Below are positions 50,963-59,058 of a DNA stretch of 64,000 nt, piece after piece (position 1 is the first letter of the stretch; the number at the start of each line of letters is the position of its first letter). A model generated the notes under the pieces. The model was given only the letters and a program-made list of their open reading frames with translations, ran no database searches and was not told the origin of the DNA. Made by a program: the position numbers and the translations under genes. Source of the stretch: Oscillospiraceae bacterium (lineage in GTDB: Bacteria > Bacillota > Clostridia > Oscillospirales > Oscillospiraceae); assembly GCA_017527825.1 (NCBI GenBank), contig JAFXPO010000016.1:1-64000 (forward strand), given 5' to 3'.

Positions 50963-52399
50963 ATGAATCGATCCGTCATTGCCCGTGTCATCGGGCTGAT
51001 CCTGTGTATTGAAGCGCTGTGCATGGTGCCGAGCTTCGCCATCGCGCTGTTCACCCACGGCGCGGACAGCCACGCCTTCGCCGTCTCCATCGCGCTGTGC
51101 GGCGGCGTGGGCGGGCTGCTCACCCGCATCAAGTCAAAGAGCAAACGCTTCCAGACGCGCGACGGCTTTGTCGCCGTGGCGCTGTGCTGGATCGTAATGG
51201 GGCTGACCGGCGCGCTGCCCTACGCGCTCAGCGGGTACTCCTATGTGGACGCGGTGTTTGAGACCGTCTCCGGCTTCACCACCACCGGCGCGACCATCGT
51301 TTCCGCGCCCTCGGCGCTGCCGCAGGGCCTGCAGTTCTGGCGCGCGCTGACGCAGTGGATGGGCGGCATGGGCGTACTGGTCATGGTGCTGGCGCTGATG
51401 CCGTCGCTCGGCGAGGGCAGCGTCAACCTGATGAAGGCGGAAAGTCCGGGGCCGATCAGCTCCAAGCTGCGCCCCAAAACCAGCGAGACCGCAAAATCCC
51501 TCTACATCATCTACATCGCGCTCACCGCGGCGGAAACGCTCATGCTCCGCGTCGCGGGGATGCCGCTCTTTGACAGCCTCACCACCGCGTTCACCACCAT
51601 CTCCACCGGCGGCTTTTCCGTCCGGGACGAGAGCATCGCGTACTATCACTCCGAACCGATCGTCTGGATCATCATTGTGTTCATGTTCGTCTCCGGCATC
51701 AACTTCGGCGTGTTGTTTCAGGCGCAGCGCCGGGCGTGGAAGGACGCCCTCCGCAGCGAGGAGCTGCGCTGGTACACGGTCATTACCGTGGGCGCGGTGG
51801 CGCTCATCGCCGTCGATCTGGTGCTGAAAACGGGGCTTGGCGTCTATCAGGGCGTCTCCCAGTCCGCGTTTCAGGTGGTCACGCTGATGACTACCACGGG
51901 CTACGCAACCGCGGACTTCGACCTCTGGCCGTACTTTTCCAAACTCATCCTGGTCCTCGTCATGTTCATCGGCGGCTGCGCCGGCTCCACCGCCGGCGGC
52001 GTGAAGGTCAGCCGCCTTGTGATCCTGTTCAAGGGTCTCAAGCGCGAGCTGCGGCGCATCCTCCACACCCGCGAGGTGCGCCCGCTGACGCTGGAGGGTG
52101 AGCGCGTCGCGGAGGGTACCGTGTCCTCCGTGAGCGTGTTCTTCTTCGCGTACATCGTGATCCTGCTGGTCTGCGCGGCTGTTGTCTCGCTGGATGAGGT
52201 GGACTTCACCACCGCGTTCACCGCGGCGCTGACAACGATTTCCAACGTCGGTCCCGGCTTTGTGCTGGTGGGACCCACCTGCAACTTTGGTTTCCTCTCG
52301 TCCCTGAGCAAGATCGTCCTGACGATCACAATGCTGCTGGGTCGTCTGGAGATCATGCCGCTGCTGGTGCTTCTGTTCCCCAGCGTGTGGAAAAAATAA
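50963..52399 (+). CDS. trkH: TrkH potassium transporter
   Basis: 478 residues, eight-plus membrane helices and the four selectivity-filter repeats typical of the Trk/Ktr superfamily: SGFTTTGATIV, TISTGGFSV, TMTTTGYATAD-like (here LMTTTGYATADF) and TISNVGPGF. Works with TrkA for K+ uptake. Follows trkA by 3 bases and is closed by a strong terminator. Confidence 0.94.
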   Translation: MNRSVIARVIGLILCIEALCMVPSFAIALFTHGADSHAFAVSIALCGGVGGLLTRIKSKSKRFQTRDGFVAVALCWIVMGLTGALPYALSGYSYVDAVFETVSGFTTTGATIVSAPSALPQGLQFWRALTQWMGGMGVLVMVLALMPSLGEGSVNLMKAESPGPISSKLRPKTSETAKSLYIIYIALTAAETLMLRVAGMPLFDSLTTAFTTISTGGFSVRDESIAYYHSEPIVWIIIVFMFVSGINFGVLFQAQRRAWKDALRSEELRWYTVITVGAVALIAVDLVLKTGLGVYQGVSQSAFQVVTLMTTTGYATADFDLWPYFSKLILVLVMFIGGCAGSTAGGVKVSRLVILFKGLKRELRRILHTREVRPLTLEGERVAEGTVSSVSVFFFAYIVILLVCAAVVSLDEVDFTTAFTAALTTISNVGPGFVLVGPTCNFGFLSSLSKIVLTITMLLGRLEIMPLLVLLFPSVWKK

Positions 52400-52438
52400 T
52401 ACAGTAAACGCAAATCATACTTGCGTTTACTGTATTAT
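52396..52438 (+). terminator. Terminator of the trk operon
   Basis: An 18-bp perfect stem (52396-52413 with 52421-52438) including ACAGTAAACGCAA and TTGCGTTTACTGT, 7-base loop. Overlaps the trkH stop region. Confidence 0.8.
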
Positions 52439-52493
52439 CTGATCGCCATTTCTCTCGCCGCTGCGCGGCATCCGAGAAATATGGCTTACTATC

Positions 52494-52523
52494 ATTCGCC
52501 GCCTGTGCGCGGCGAATTTTTTT
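52494..52523 (+). terminator. Second intrinsic terminator
   Basis: ATTCGCCGC and GCGGCGAAT, 6-base loop, then TTTTTTT. Tandem to the previous hairpin. Confidence 0.8.
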
Positions 52524-52584
52524 GTCCCGATCGTCACAAACTAGGAGCGGCGAATGCCAAAATACGAATTCGGAGGACTCTGAT

Positions 52585-52776
52585 ATGACCGATCATACCA
52601 ACCGCGGCACCGCATGTACCCCCAACACCTCGATCCATTGCAGCGTGACCGACTGCGCCTACCACTGTCAGGACGCGCAGTACTGCGGTCTCAACGCCAT
52701 TCAGGTGGGCACCCATGAGTCCAACCCCGCCATGGATCAGTGCACCGACTGCCAGAGCTTTGAGAAGCTCTCCTGA
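52585..52776 (+). CDS. DUF1540 small cysteine-rich protein
   Basis: 63 residues, typical DUF1540: IHCSVTDCAYHCQDAQYCGLNAIQVG and a final CTDCQSF give eight Cys in the family spacing, likely a metal- or disulfide-bound knot. CGGAGG precedes ATG 52585. Function unknown; in Clostridia the family is often linked with spores or stress. The next gene overlaps its end. Confidence 0.88.
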   Translation: MTDHTNRGTACTPNTSIHCSVTDCAYHCQDAQYCGLNAIQVGTHESNPAMDQCTDCQSFEKLS

Positions 52777-53149
52777 CCCGGTTTCGCCGCCGCAAGGCGG
52801 CGAAGTCCATAAGTACCGCGTCGCGGGCGCGCTGGCGGGCGTTGTCAACGGTCTGTTCGGCGGGGGCGGCGGTATCCCGCTGCTCGTGCTGCTGACGCGG
52901 TGGGCGAAGCTCGACGCGAAGGAGTCCTTCGCCACCTGCGTCGCGGTGATCCTGCCGCTCTGTGCCGTCTCCGCCGCCGTATTGCTCCTGCGCGGCGGCT
53001 TCCCGCTGTCCCACGCCCTGCCCTATCTCGCGGGCGGGCTGGTCGGCGGCGTCATCGGCGGGCGGCTGTTCCGCGACGTGCCGAACCTCTGGCTGCGGCG
53101 CGTGTTTGCGCTGTTTCTGCTCTATGGCGCGTGGAGGTACCTCACATGA
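52715..53149 (+). CDS. TauE/SafE-family transporter, first half (half-size)
   Basis: Up to 144 residues, of which the recognised part begins at about residue 33 (HKYRVAGALAGVVNGLFGGGGGIPLLVLL), with four hydrophobic segments. GLFGGGGGIPLLV is the TSUP family signature. The start is uncertain: ATG 52715 lies inside the DUF1540 gene, TTG 52760 overlaps its end, and neither has a convincing ribosome site, so coupling to DUF1540 is likely. The following gene encodes the other half; together they would equal one full transporter. Confidence 0.75.
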   Translation: MSPTPPWISAPTARALRSSPDPVSPPQGGEVHKYRVAGALAGVVNGLFGGGGGIPLLVLLTRWAKLDAKESFATCVAVILPLCAVSAAVLLLRGGFPLSHALPYLAGGLVGGVIGGRLFRDVPNLWLRRVFALFLLYGAWRYLT

Positions 53150-53523
53150 AAGCCTGGCTGATTCCCTTCTTCCTCGGCGCGGGGACGGGCGTCCTCTCGG
53201 CGTGGGGCGTCGGCGGCGGGACGCTGTTGCTGCTGTGCATGACGCTGTTTCTCGGCGTGGAGCAGGCGGAGGCGCAGGGGATCAACCTGCTCTACTTCCT
53301 GCCCACCGCCGCCGCGTCGCTGCTCTACCACCGCAAAAACGGCTACCTCAACACCGCGGCGCTCAAAGCCGCCGCGCCGGCGGGGACGGTCTGCGCCCTC
53401 GCCGCGGCGTGGGTCTCGTCGTCGGTGGACCTTGCGATCCTGCGCAAGCCCTTCGGCGTCTTCCTGCTCTATGCCGCTGTGTCCATGCTGCTGCCAAAAC
53501 GTGAAAAAAAGACGCACGCCTGA
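53146..53523 (+). CDS. TauE/SafE-family transporter, second half (half-size)
   Basis: 125 residues, four hydrophobic segments, with the TSUP signature again (AGTGVLSAWGVGGGTLLLL). ATG 53146 overlaps the stop of the first half. Full-length TSUP proteins (about 250 residues) consist of two such halves, so this is a split transporter for an organic anion, probably working as a heteromer. Confidence 0.8.
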   Translation: MKAWLIPFFLGAGTGVLSAWGVGGGTLLLLCMTLFLGVEQAEAQGINLLYFLPTAAASLLYHRKNGYLNTAALKAAAPAGTVCALAAAWVSSSVDLAILRKPFGVFLLYAAVSMLLPKREKKTHA

Positions 53524-53540
53524 CGGCGTGCGCCTTTTTC
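53513..53540 (+). terminator. Terminator after the split transporter
   Basis: CGCACGCC and GGCGTGCG with loop TGAC, A-run before and CCTTTTTC after; works both ways for the converging 3D-domain gene. Confidence 0.85.
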
Positions 53541-53544
53541 TGTT

Positions 53545-54567
53545 TTAGTCGAGGAAGTATGCCGTGCCGCCGCGCATGCCGAACTGCTTGCAGGCGGCGA
53601 GGGTATCCATGTACAGGTCGACGCTCTTGCCGCGCACGCCGGTGTCCTCGGCATGACCCATGCCGTAGGTGTAGACGCCGTCATTGGAGGCAATGAACAT
53701 CGTGGTACCCAGCGGGATGACGCTCTTGTCCACCGCCACGACGCCCACATGTACCGCCGTGCCGGTGTAGGTGCGCGTTCCCACGCCCCGCTCACCGCTG
53801 GTGTAGGCGGTGCAGCGCACGTCCATAGAGCCGGTGAAGTGCAGCGAGTCGCCGGAGGCGAGCAGCAGGTAGCCGCTGCCGTCGGCATTGGTGACGACGG
53901 AGGCGATGGTATCCCCCGGCTGCGCCTCCTTGACCAGCGTACCGACGCGCACGATCTCGTCCACGGCGTTGCCCGCGGACGCGGACACCGCCTGGCGGGA
54001 AACGAACACGCCGTCGGCGTACACGACCTCATAGGTCACGTCGCGGTGTCCCTTGACGCCCGCGCGCTCCACGCGCGTCTCGCCCTTCGATAGCGTGTAG
54101 TCCGTCTTGCGGACGGTCTGATACGCCGTCTCCTCGGAGACGGTCTCGTAATAGGTGAAGTCGGAGGCGATCTCCAACAGAACGCCGTCGTCAGAGAGGT
54201 CCACACGAACCATCTCCAGCGGACCGACGGATACGCTCTCGCGCTGGAGCAGCGCGCTCACGCGCTCGCCGCTGCGGCTGGTGGCGTACTGCTCAATACC
54301 GCTGTGGCGGATCGTCACCTTCTTGCCGGCTTCCAGAACGATGTCACGCTCCGTCTCGTCGGCGCCGGTAAGCAGAATGTGGCTGCCGTCCACGCGCTCC
54401 GCGCCGGAGACAACCGTGTTGATGCCGCCGCTGAGCAGGTACAGCGCGTAGGCGCTCGCCTCCGGCGCGGCGGAGATGACGATGGTCGCCGTCAAAAGCA
54501 GCACGAACGCCGCCTGCCACCATCGTCGAGCCCATCTGCGGGTTCTGGGTTGATGTTGCTCTATCAT
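53545..54567 (-). CDS. 3D-domain cell-wall protein with G5 domain
   Basis: 340 residues. A membrane anchor or signal segment (about 18-40), a DUF348-type region, a G5 domain (YYETVSEETAYQTVRKTDYTLSKGETRVERAGVKG) and a C-terminal 3D domain with its Asp residues (VVAVDKSVIPLGTTMFI; GHAEDTGVRGKSVDLYMDT). The layout matches YabE/YocH-like peptidoglycan-active proteins, presumably lytic transglycosylase-like. ATG 54567 is used; AAGGAG lies about 11 bases upstream, and the longer frame to 54663 enters the regulatory region. Confidence 0.88.
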   Translation of the reverse strand: MIEQHQPRTRRWARRWWQAAFVLLLTATIVISAAPEASAYALYLLSGGINTVVSGAERVDGSHILLTGADETERDIVLEAGKKVTIRHSGIEQYATSRSGERVSALLQRESVSVGPLEMVRVDLSDDGVLLEIASDFTYYETVSEETAYQTVRKTDYTLSKGETRVERAGVKGHRDVTYEVVYADGVFVSRQAVSASAGNAVDEIVRVGTLVKEAQPGDTIASVVTNADGSGYLLLASGDSLHFTGSMDVRCTAYTSGERGVGTRTYTGTAVHVGVVAVDKSVIPLGTTMFIASNDGVYTYGMGHAEDTGVRGKSVDLYMDTLAACKQFGMRGGTAYFLD

Positions 54568-54620
54568 AGGGAATGAATCTCCTTCTTTTCGATGCGGAAA
54601 AAGCACCGGTTTTGGATTGG

Positions 54621-54655
54621 TTACAGCGCTGTAATTCTCGGTTACATTTTGTAAC
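54621..54655. promoter_or_regulatory. Two dyads upstream of the 3D-domain gene
   Basis: TTACAGCGCTGTAA (54621-54634) and GTTACATTTTGTAAC (54641-54655), both with TTACA/TGTAA half-sites, about 55-90 bases before the start codon. Probable operator pair for a TACA/TGTA-type repressor. Confidence 0.45.
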
Positions 54656-54866
54656 TTTTCCAAGTGTTCCGCAGTATACCCCCTCCTCTCGCGTTTGTCA
54701 AGTTACTTTTTCTTGATTATGTCAATTGAATCAGTCGTTTTGACAGTTTTCAACAATGTTTTCCACGCTTTTCTTGTCCTTTGCCTCTGTTTTTACCGTT
54801 ATTGTCCCACGTCTTTTGTGCATTTTGACAAAGAATCGCATAATTACCTCTTCTTTCCGAAAGTGC

Positions 54867-54905
54867 TTGACTTGTGGATATTATTGTGATATTAAATTGA
54901 TATCA
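54867..54905 (+). promoter_or_regulatory. Promoter and shared operator of the SPFH operon
   Basis: TTGACT (54867-54872), 17 bases, TATTAA (54890-54895). The -10 lies in TGATATTAAATTGATATCA (54887-54905), almost identical to the yhfC operator at 43172-43190. AAGGAGG follows. Confidence 0.7.
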
Positions 54906-54924
54906 AACCAAGGAGGTCATCCTT

Positions 54925-56016
54925 ATGGAAGAGAAAATTCTGACCACCAAAAAGAACGGTATGGCAGTGCTGCTGCTCGTCCTCGCGGCGTACGTCGCGG
55001 CGGCGGTGCTAGTCATCATGGCGGCAAACGGCACGTTCGGCTTCACCGAGATCGTCGAGCATTCCGAAGCGGATGGCTCCATCTATTATGAGTATCTGTT
55101 CCATCCCCGCGCGACCTATTGGATCGTCGGCGTCTGCGCCGCGTGGCTCTGCCTCGGCTGGATCTTCCTCTGCGGGCTTAAGGTCTTAAAGCCGCAGGAG
55201 GCGTTGGTTTTGACGCTGTTCGGCCAGTACACCGGCACGCTCAAGGGCGAGGGCTTCTACTTCGTGAACCCCTTCTCCACGGCGGTGAATCCCGCGGCGA
55301 AAACCAAGCTCAACCAGAGCGGCGACGTGGACGACGGCAAGTCCGGCGTCCTGACCGCCGCGCTGACCGGAGCGGGCGTACAGCAGGCAGGCGAGACCGC
55401 CAGCAAGAAGGTCTCGCTGAAGATCATGACGCTCAACAATTCCCGCCAGAAGATCAACGACTGCCTCGGCAACCCTGTGGAGATCGGCATTGCGGTGATG
55501 TGGCGCGTGACGGACACGGCGAAGGCGGTGTTCAACGTGGACAACTACAAGGAGTATCTCTCCCTCCAGTGCGACAGCGCCCTGCGCAACATCGTGCGCA
55601 TTTATCCCTACGACGTGGCGCAAAACGTGGACACCACCGGCGACGGCATCGCGGACGAGGGCAGCCTGCGCGGCAGCAGCGAGGTCGTGGCGCAGCGCAT
55701 CCGTGACGAGATTCAGTCCAAGGTCGCCGAAGCGGGGCTGGAGATCATCGAGGCGCGGATCACCTATCTGGCCTACGCGCCGGAGATCGCCGCGGTCATG
55801 CTCCAGCGCCAGCAGGCGAGCGCCATCATCGACGCGCGCAAGATGATCGTTGACGGCGCGGTGGGCATGGTGGAAATGGCGCTCGACCGCCTCAAGGAGA
55901 ACAACGTGGTCGAGCTGGACGAGGAACGCAAGGCGGCGATGGTCAGCAATCTGCTCGTCGTGCTCTGCGGCAACCAGAACGCGCAGCCGGTGGTCAACTC
56001 CGGCAGCCTGTACTGA
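54925..56016 (+). CDS. SPFH-domain membrane protein
   Basis: 363 residues. Two N-terminal membrane segments (about 12-34 and 66-84) and a stomatin/prohibitin-type SPFH domain ([31 protein letters not shown]; later [33 protein letters not shown]). Organises membrane microdomains in related proteins. AAGGAGG lies close before the ATG. First gene of a three-gene operon with an Arc-type protein and a DUF1648 protein. Confidence 0.9.
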   Translation: MEEKILTTKKNGMAVLLLVLAAYVAAAVLVIMAANGTFGFTEIVEHSEADGSIYYEYLFHPRATYWIVGVCAAWLCLGWIFLCGLKVLKPQEALVLTLFGQYTGTLKGEGFYFVNPFSTAVNPAAKTKLNQSGDVDDGKSGVLTAALTGAGVQQAGETASKKVSLKIMTLNNSRQKINDCLGNPVEIGIAVMWRVTDTAKAVFNVDNYKEYLSLQCDSALRNIVRIYPYDVAQNVDTTGDGIADEGSLRGSSEVVAQRIRDEIQSKVAEAGLEIIEARITYLAYAPEIAAVMLQRQQASAIIDARKMIVDGAVGMVEMALDRLKENNVVELDEERKAAMVSNLLVVLCGNQNAQPVVNSGSLY

Positions 56017-56040
56017 TTCTATGACGGAACAGCTGTACCT

Positions 56041-56244
56041 ATGAATGACAATCAAAAAAAGCAAGTGCCCCTGCGTCTCTCCCCCAAGCTCTACGCCGCC
56101 ATCGCGGCGTGGGCGGAGGACGACTTCCGCAGCGTGAACGGACAGATCGAGTATCTGCTCTCGGAGTGCGTGCGCCAGCGGAAGAAAAACGGCAAATACG
56201 TCGGCGAGGACATCGACAAGCCTCTGGACATTGATATTGAGTGA
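56041..56244 (+). CDS. Arc-type ribbon-helix-helix protein
   Basis: 67 residues. KKQVPLRLSPKLYAAIAAWAEDDFRSVNGQIEYLLSECVRQ fits the Arc/MetJ-like ribbon-helix-helix fold: a short beta strand then two helices. Lies between the SPFH and DUF1648 genes. RHH dimers bind palindromes, and the operon promoter has one over its -10, so autoregulation is likely. Confidence 0.82.
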   Translation: MNDNQKKQVPLRLSPKLYAAIAAWAEDDFRSVNGQIEYLLSECVRQRKKNGKYVGEDIDKPLDIDIE

Positions 56245-56253
56245 GGTGAGCCT

Positions 56254-56691
56254 ATGGCAAAACGGATCATCCGCATTGCGCTGGAAGTGCTGAGCCTGCT
56301 GGTACTGCTGGGAACGGCTTCGTTGCTGATCGCATATTGGAAGCAGATTCCCGATCAGATTCCGATGCATTTTGACGGCGCGGGGCAGTTCGACGGCTTG
56401 AGCGGCAAACGCACGATCCTGTGGGTACCCGCCGCCATGCTGGTACTCTACGTCTCCCTTTCCCTCACCAAAACCATACGCATCCGCTCACTGGGCAAGG
56501 AGGTACGGATCCCCGCGCCGCTTGTGCTTCCCGCGATGAAGCTGATCACGCTCGCCGGGTTCTCCTACATGACGGCATGCGCTGCCCTCGTCCGTCCGTT
56601 GGGTGTGTGGTTCCTGCCCGTCTTCCTGACGGCGGAGTTTGCGCCGATGGTCGGGCTTTTGATCTACGCAAGAAAAAACCGGCTCTTCTGA
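56254..56691 (+). CDS. DUF1648 membrane protein
   Basis: 145 residues, four hydrophobic segments. YWKQIPDQIPMHFDGAGQFDGLSGKRTI is the DUF1648 signature; the layout is similar to the first half of SdpI-like immunity proteins. Role unknown; members often go with small membrane regulators. GTGAGGTGAG precedes the ATG 9 bases downstream of the Arc gene. Confidence 0.85.
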   Translation: MAKRIIRIALEVLSLLVLLGTASLLIAYWKQIPDQIPMHFDGAGQFDGLSGKRTILWVPAAMLVLYVSLSLTKTIRIRSLGKEVRIPAPLVLPAMKLITLAGFSYMTACAALVRPLGVWFLPVFLTAEFAPMVGLLIYARKNRLF

Positions 56692-56700
56692 GCCGGTTTT
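56675..56700. terminator. Terminator between DUF1648 and uvrC
   Basis: AAAACCGGCT and AGCCGGTTTT, 6-base loop, with A- and T-runs; bidirectional. Confidence 0.85.
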
Positions 56701-58535
56701 TATGGTTCTGGTTTCTCTGAATGAAAGTGCTCCCACACCGCCTTCGCGGTGTTCTTCGGCACGACCTTGGTAAGCGCCTCCATATCCGCCTCGCGGATGG
56801 CTTTTACGCTTCGGAACGCCTTCAAGAGCGCCGCCTTGCGGGTCTTGCCGACGCCGGGGATGTCGTCCAGCGCCGAGTGCATGGTCGATTTGCTGTGGCT
56901 CTCGTGGTGGAAGGTGATGGCGAAGCGATGCGTCTCGTCCTGAATCTGCCCGATGAGCGCGAACACCGCGGGGTTGGCGTGGAGGTCGATCTCCCGCCCC
57001 TCCGCCGTGATGAGCGCGCGGGTGTGGTGATGGTCGTCCTTGACCATGCCGAAGATCGGCAGCGGCACGTTCAGCGCCGCGCAGACCTTCTCCGCCACCG
57101 CCGCGTGGGTCGCGCCGCCGTCGATGAGCATGACGTCGGGCAGCGGGGCGAACTTCTCATCGCCGTCCAGGTACCGCCGCAAGCGGCGGGTCAGCACCTC
57201 CTCCATGGAGGCATAGTCGTCAGGATGCTCGGTCACGGTTTTCATCTTGAAGCGCCGGTAGGCGCTTTTTTTCGGCTTCGCGCCGTCGTAGACCACCATG
57301 GACGCCACAATGTCGCTTGAGCCGGTGTTGGAGATATCATAGCTCTCCATGCGTCCCGGCGGCTGCGGCAGGCTCAGCATCTGCTGGAGCGTCGTGAGGG
57401 TTCTGTTCTCCCGCTCGGCGAGCGTCGTGACGCGCTCCACGTCCTCGCGGGCGTTGCGCTGCGCCATGCGCAGCAGCTCCGCCTTGTCGCCGCGCTGGGG
57501 AACGTGAACGCTGACCTTGCGTCCCGCGCGTCCGGTGAGCACGCCCGCCAGCTCCTCCGCGTCCTCTACCTCGCAGGGCAGCAGAATCTCCCGCGGCAAT
57601 ACGGCGCGGGGCAGGTAGTACTGGCTCAGCAACGCCGCGAGCATGTCCGCCTCGCTCTCGTCGTTCGGCGCGGTGAACACGTCCGTCTCGCGGCCGGTGA
57701 CCGCGCCGTCCTCCACATGGATGACCGCCCAGCCGCACTTCGCCGCACCGCGGTACACGCCCCAGATATCCGTGTCGGCGCAGATGCCGGCGATGACCTT
57801 CTGACGCTTGCCCAGCGACTCGATGGCGGCGATGCGGTCGCGCAGCGCCGCCGCCTGCTCGAAATGGAGCTGCTCCGCCTCGCGCTGCATCTCCTCCCGC
57901 ATAGCGCGGGTCAGGACGCGAAAGTGTCCAGAGAGTAATTGTGCAGCCTGCTCTATCCTCCGCGTATACTCCGCCTCGTCCGGCACGCCCCGGCAGAAGC
58001 CGTCGCAGCGGCCCATGTGATGATTGAGACACGGGCGCTCCTTGCCGATGTCGCGGGGGAACCTGCGCGCGCAGGTGGGCAGCTTGAACGCGGCGCAGAT
58101 CGCGTCAATGGCGGCGCGGGTCTCACTGCGTCCGCCGAAGGGACCGAAGTACCGCGCGCCGTCATCCGCCGGCTTGTTCGCCATGGAAAAGCGGGGGTAC
58201 GGCTCCTTGCCCAGCCGCACGAAGGGATAGCCCTTGTCGTCCTTCAGGAGGATGTTGTAGTGCGGCATGTGCTGCTTGATGAGCGAGTTTTCGAGGATCA
58301 GCGCCTCGAACTCGCTGGAGACGAAGATGGTGTCGAAGTGATCCACCTGCGAAACCATGCGCCGCGTCTTTTCGTTGTGGGAGGCGTTATTTTCCTGGAA
58401 ATACTGGCTCACGCGGTTTTTGAGCTTCTTCGCCTTGCCGACATAGATGACCTTGCCGGTTTTGTCCATCATCAGGTACACGCCGGGCGCAAGCGGCAGA
58501 TCGTTCGCCTTGGCGCGCAGCTCCGCTTTTGTCAT
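56700..58535 (-). CDS. uvrC: Excinuclease ABC subunit C
   Basis: 611 residues, typical length. N-terminal GIY-YIG nuclease (APGVYLMMDKTGKVIYVGKAK), a Cys-containing centre (CLNHHMGRCDGFCRG), a UVR domain (EEMQREAEQLHFEQAAALRDRI), the RNase H-like second nuclease (ESYDISNTGSSDIVASMVV) and a final helix-hairpin-helix pair (IPGVGKTRKAALLKAF). Makes both cuts around DNA lesions with UvrA and UvrB. Complete. Confidence 0.96.
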   Translation of the reverse strand: MTKAELRAKANDLPLAPGVYLMMDKTGKVIYVGKAKKLKNRVSQYFQENNASHNEKTRRMVSQVDHFDTIFVSSEFEALILENSLIKQHMPHYNILLKDDKGYPFVRLGKEPYPRFSMANKPADDGARYFGPFGGRSETRAAIDAICAAFKLPTCARRFPRDIGKERPCLNHHMGRCDGFCRGVPDEAEYTRRIEQAAQLLSGHFRVLTRAMREEMQREAEQLHFEQAAALRDRIAAIESLGKRQKVIAGICADTDIWGVYRGAAKCGWAVIHVEDGAVTGRETDVFTAPNDESEADMLAALLSQYYLPRAVLPREILLPCEVEDAEELAGVLTGRAGRKVSVHVPQRGDKAELLRMAQRNAREDVERVTTLAERENRTLTTLQQMLSLPQPPGRMESYDISNTGSSDIVASMVVYDGAKPKKSAYRRFKMKTVTEHPDDYASMEEVLTRRLRRYLDGDEKFAPLPDVMLIDGGATHAAVAEKVCAALNVPLPIFGMVKDDHHHTRALITAEGREIDLHANPAVFALIGQIQDETHRFAITFHHESHSKSTMHSALDDIPGVGKTRKAALLKAFRSVKAIREADMEALTKVVPKNTAKAVWEHFHSEKPEP

Positions 58536-58569
58536 GGTCTCACCTCCTGCCTTTGCATACGAAAAAAGA

Positions 58570-58597
58570 CGGTCTCGTGTCCCACGAGACCGCCTTT
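58570..58597 (-). terminator. Terminator of the HPr gene
   Basis: CGGTCTCGTG and CACGAGACCG with a 3-base loop, flanked by AAAAAAG and CTTTTC; between ptsH and uvrC, both on the minus strand. Confidence 0.85.
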
Positions 58598-58607
58598 TCT
58601 CTGTCTC

Positions 58608-58871
58608 TTATTCGCCGAAGTTGCCGGACACCAGCTCACAGAGCGCGTCCACGGCTTCCTTCTCATCGGAGCCGTCCGCCAGCAGCGTGATCTCGGTGCC
58701 CTTACCGATCCCCAGCGACAGAACGCCGAGCAGGCTCTTCGCGTTCACGCGGCGCTCATCCTTTTCAACCCAGATGCCGCTCTTGAACTCGTTCGCCTTC
58801 TGGATAAAGAACGTCGCGGGGCGCGCGTGAAGACCTACCTCATTGTTGATCATGACGTTTTGCGTATACAT
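58608..58871 (-). CDS. ptsH: Phosphocarrier protein HPr
   Basis: 87 residues. His15 (VGLHARPA) is the PTS phosphorylation site and Ser46 (NAKSLLGVLSLGIG) the HPr kinase site, so it can act in sugar uptake and in catabolite control with CcpA. His15 separates it from Crh. ATG 58871 has GGGGAG upstream; the promoter lies at 58921-58948. No PTS enzyme I is adjacent. Confidence 0.94.
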   Translation of the reverse strand: MYTQNVMINNEVGLHARPATFFIQKANEFKSGIWVEKDERRVNAKSLLGVLSLGIGKGTEITLLADGSDEKEAVDALCELVSGNFGE

Positions 58872-58920
58872 ATTTTTAAGCTCCCCTCTCCTGAACGTTG
58901 TAATTCTCGGTGTGCTATAT

Positions 58921-58948
58921 ATTATACCATGCCCCGCCGCTTCGTCAA
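58921..58948 (-). promoter_or_regulatory. Promoter of ptsH
   Basis: On the minus strand TTGACG (58948-58943), 16 bases, TATAAT (58926-58921), 50 bases before the ATG. Confidence 0.7.
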
Positions 58949-59058
58949 TGCATTTTCTGAATATTTCCCGTGGAAATCTGCGCGGTTTTTTGTGCAAATC
59001 CGCATTTACCGTGCAATGATACAGAAAATCTTTTAGCGGCAATGAATTTTTGTCAGTT

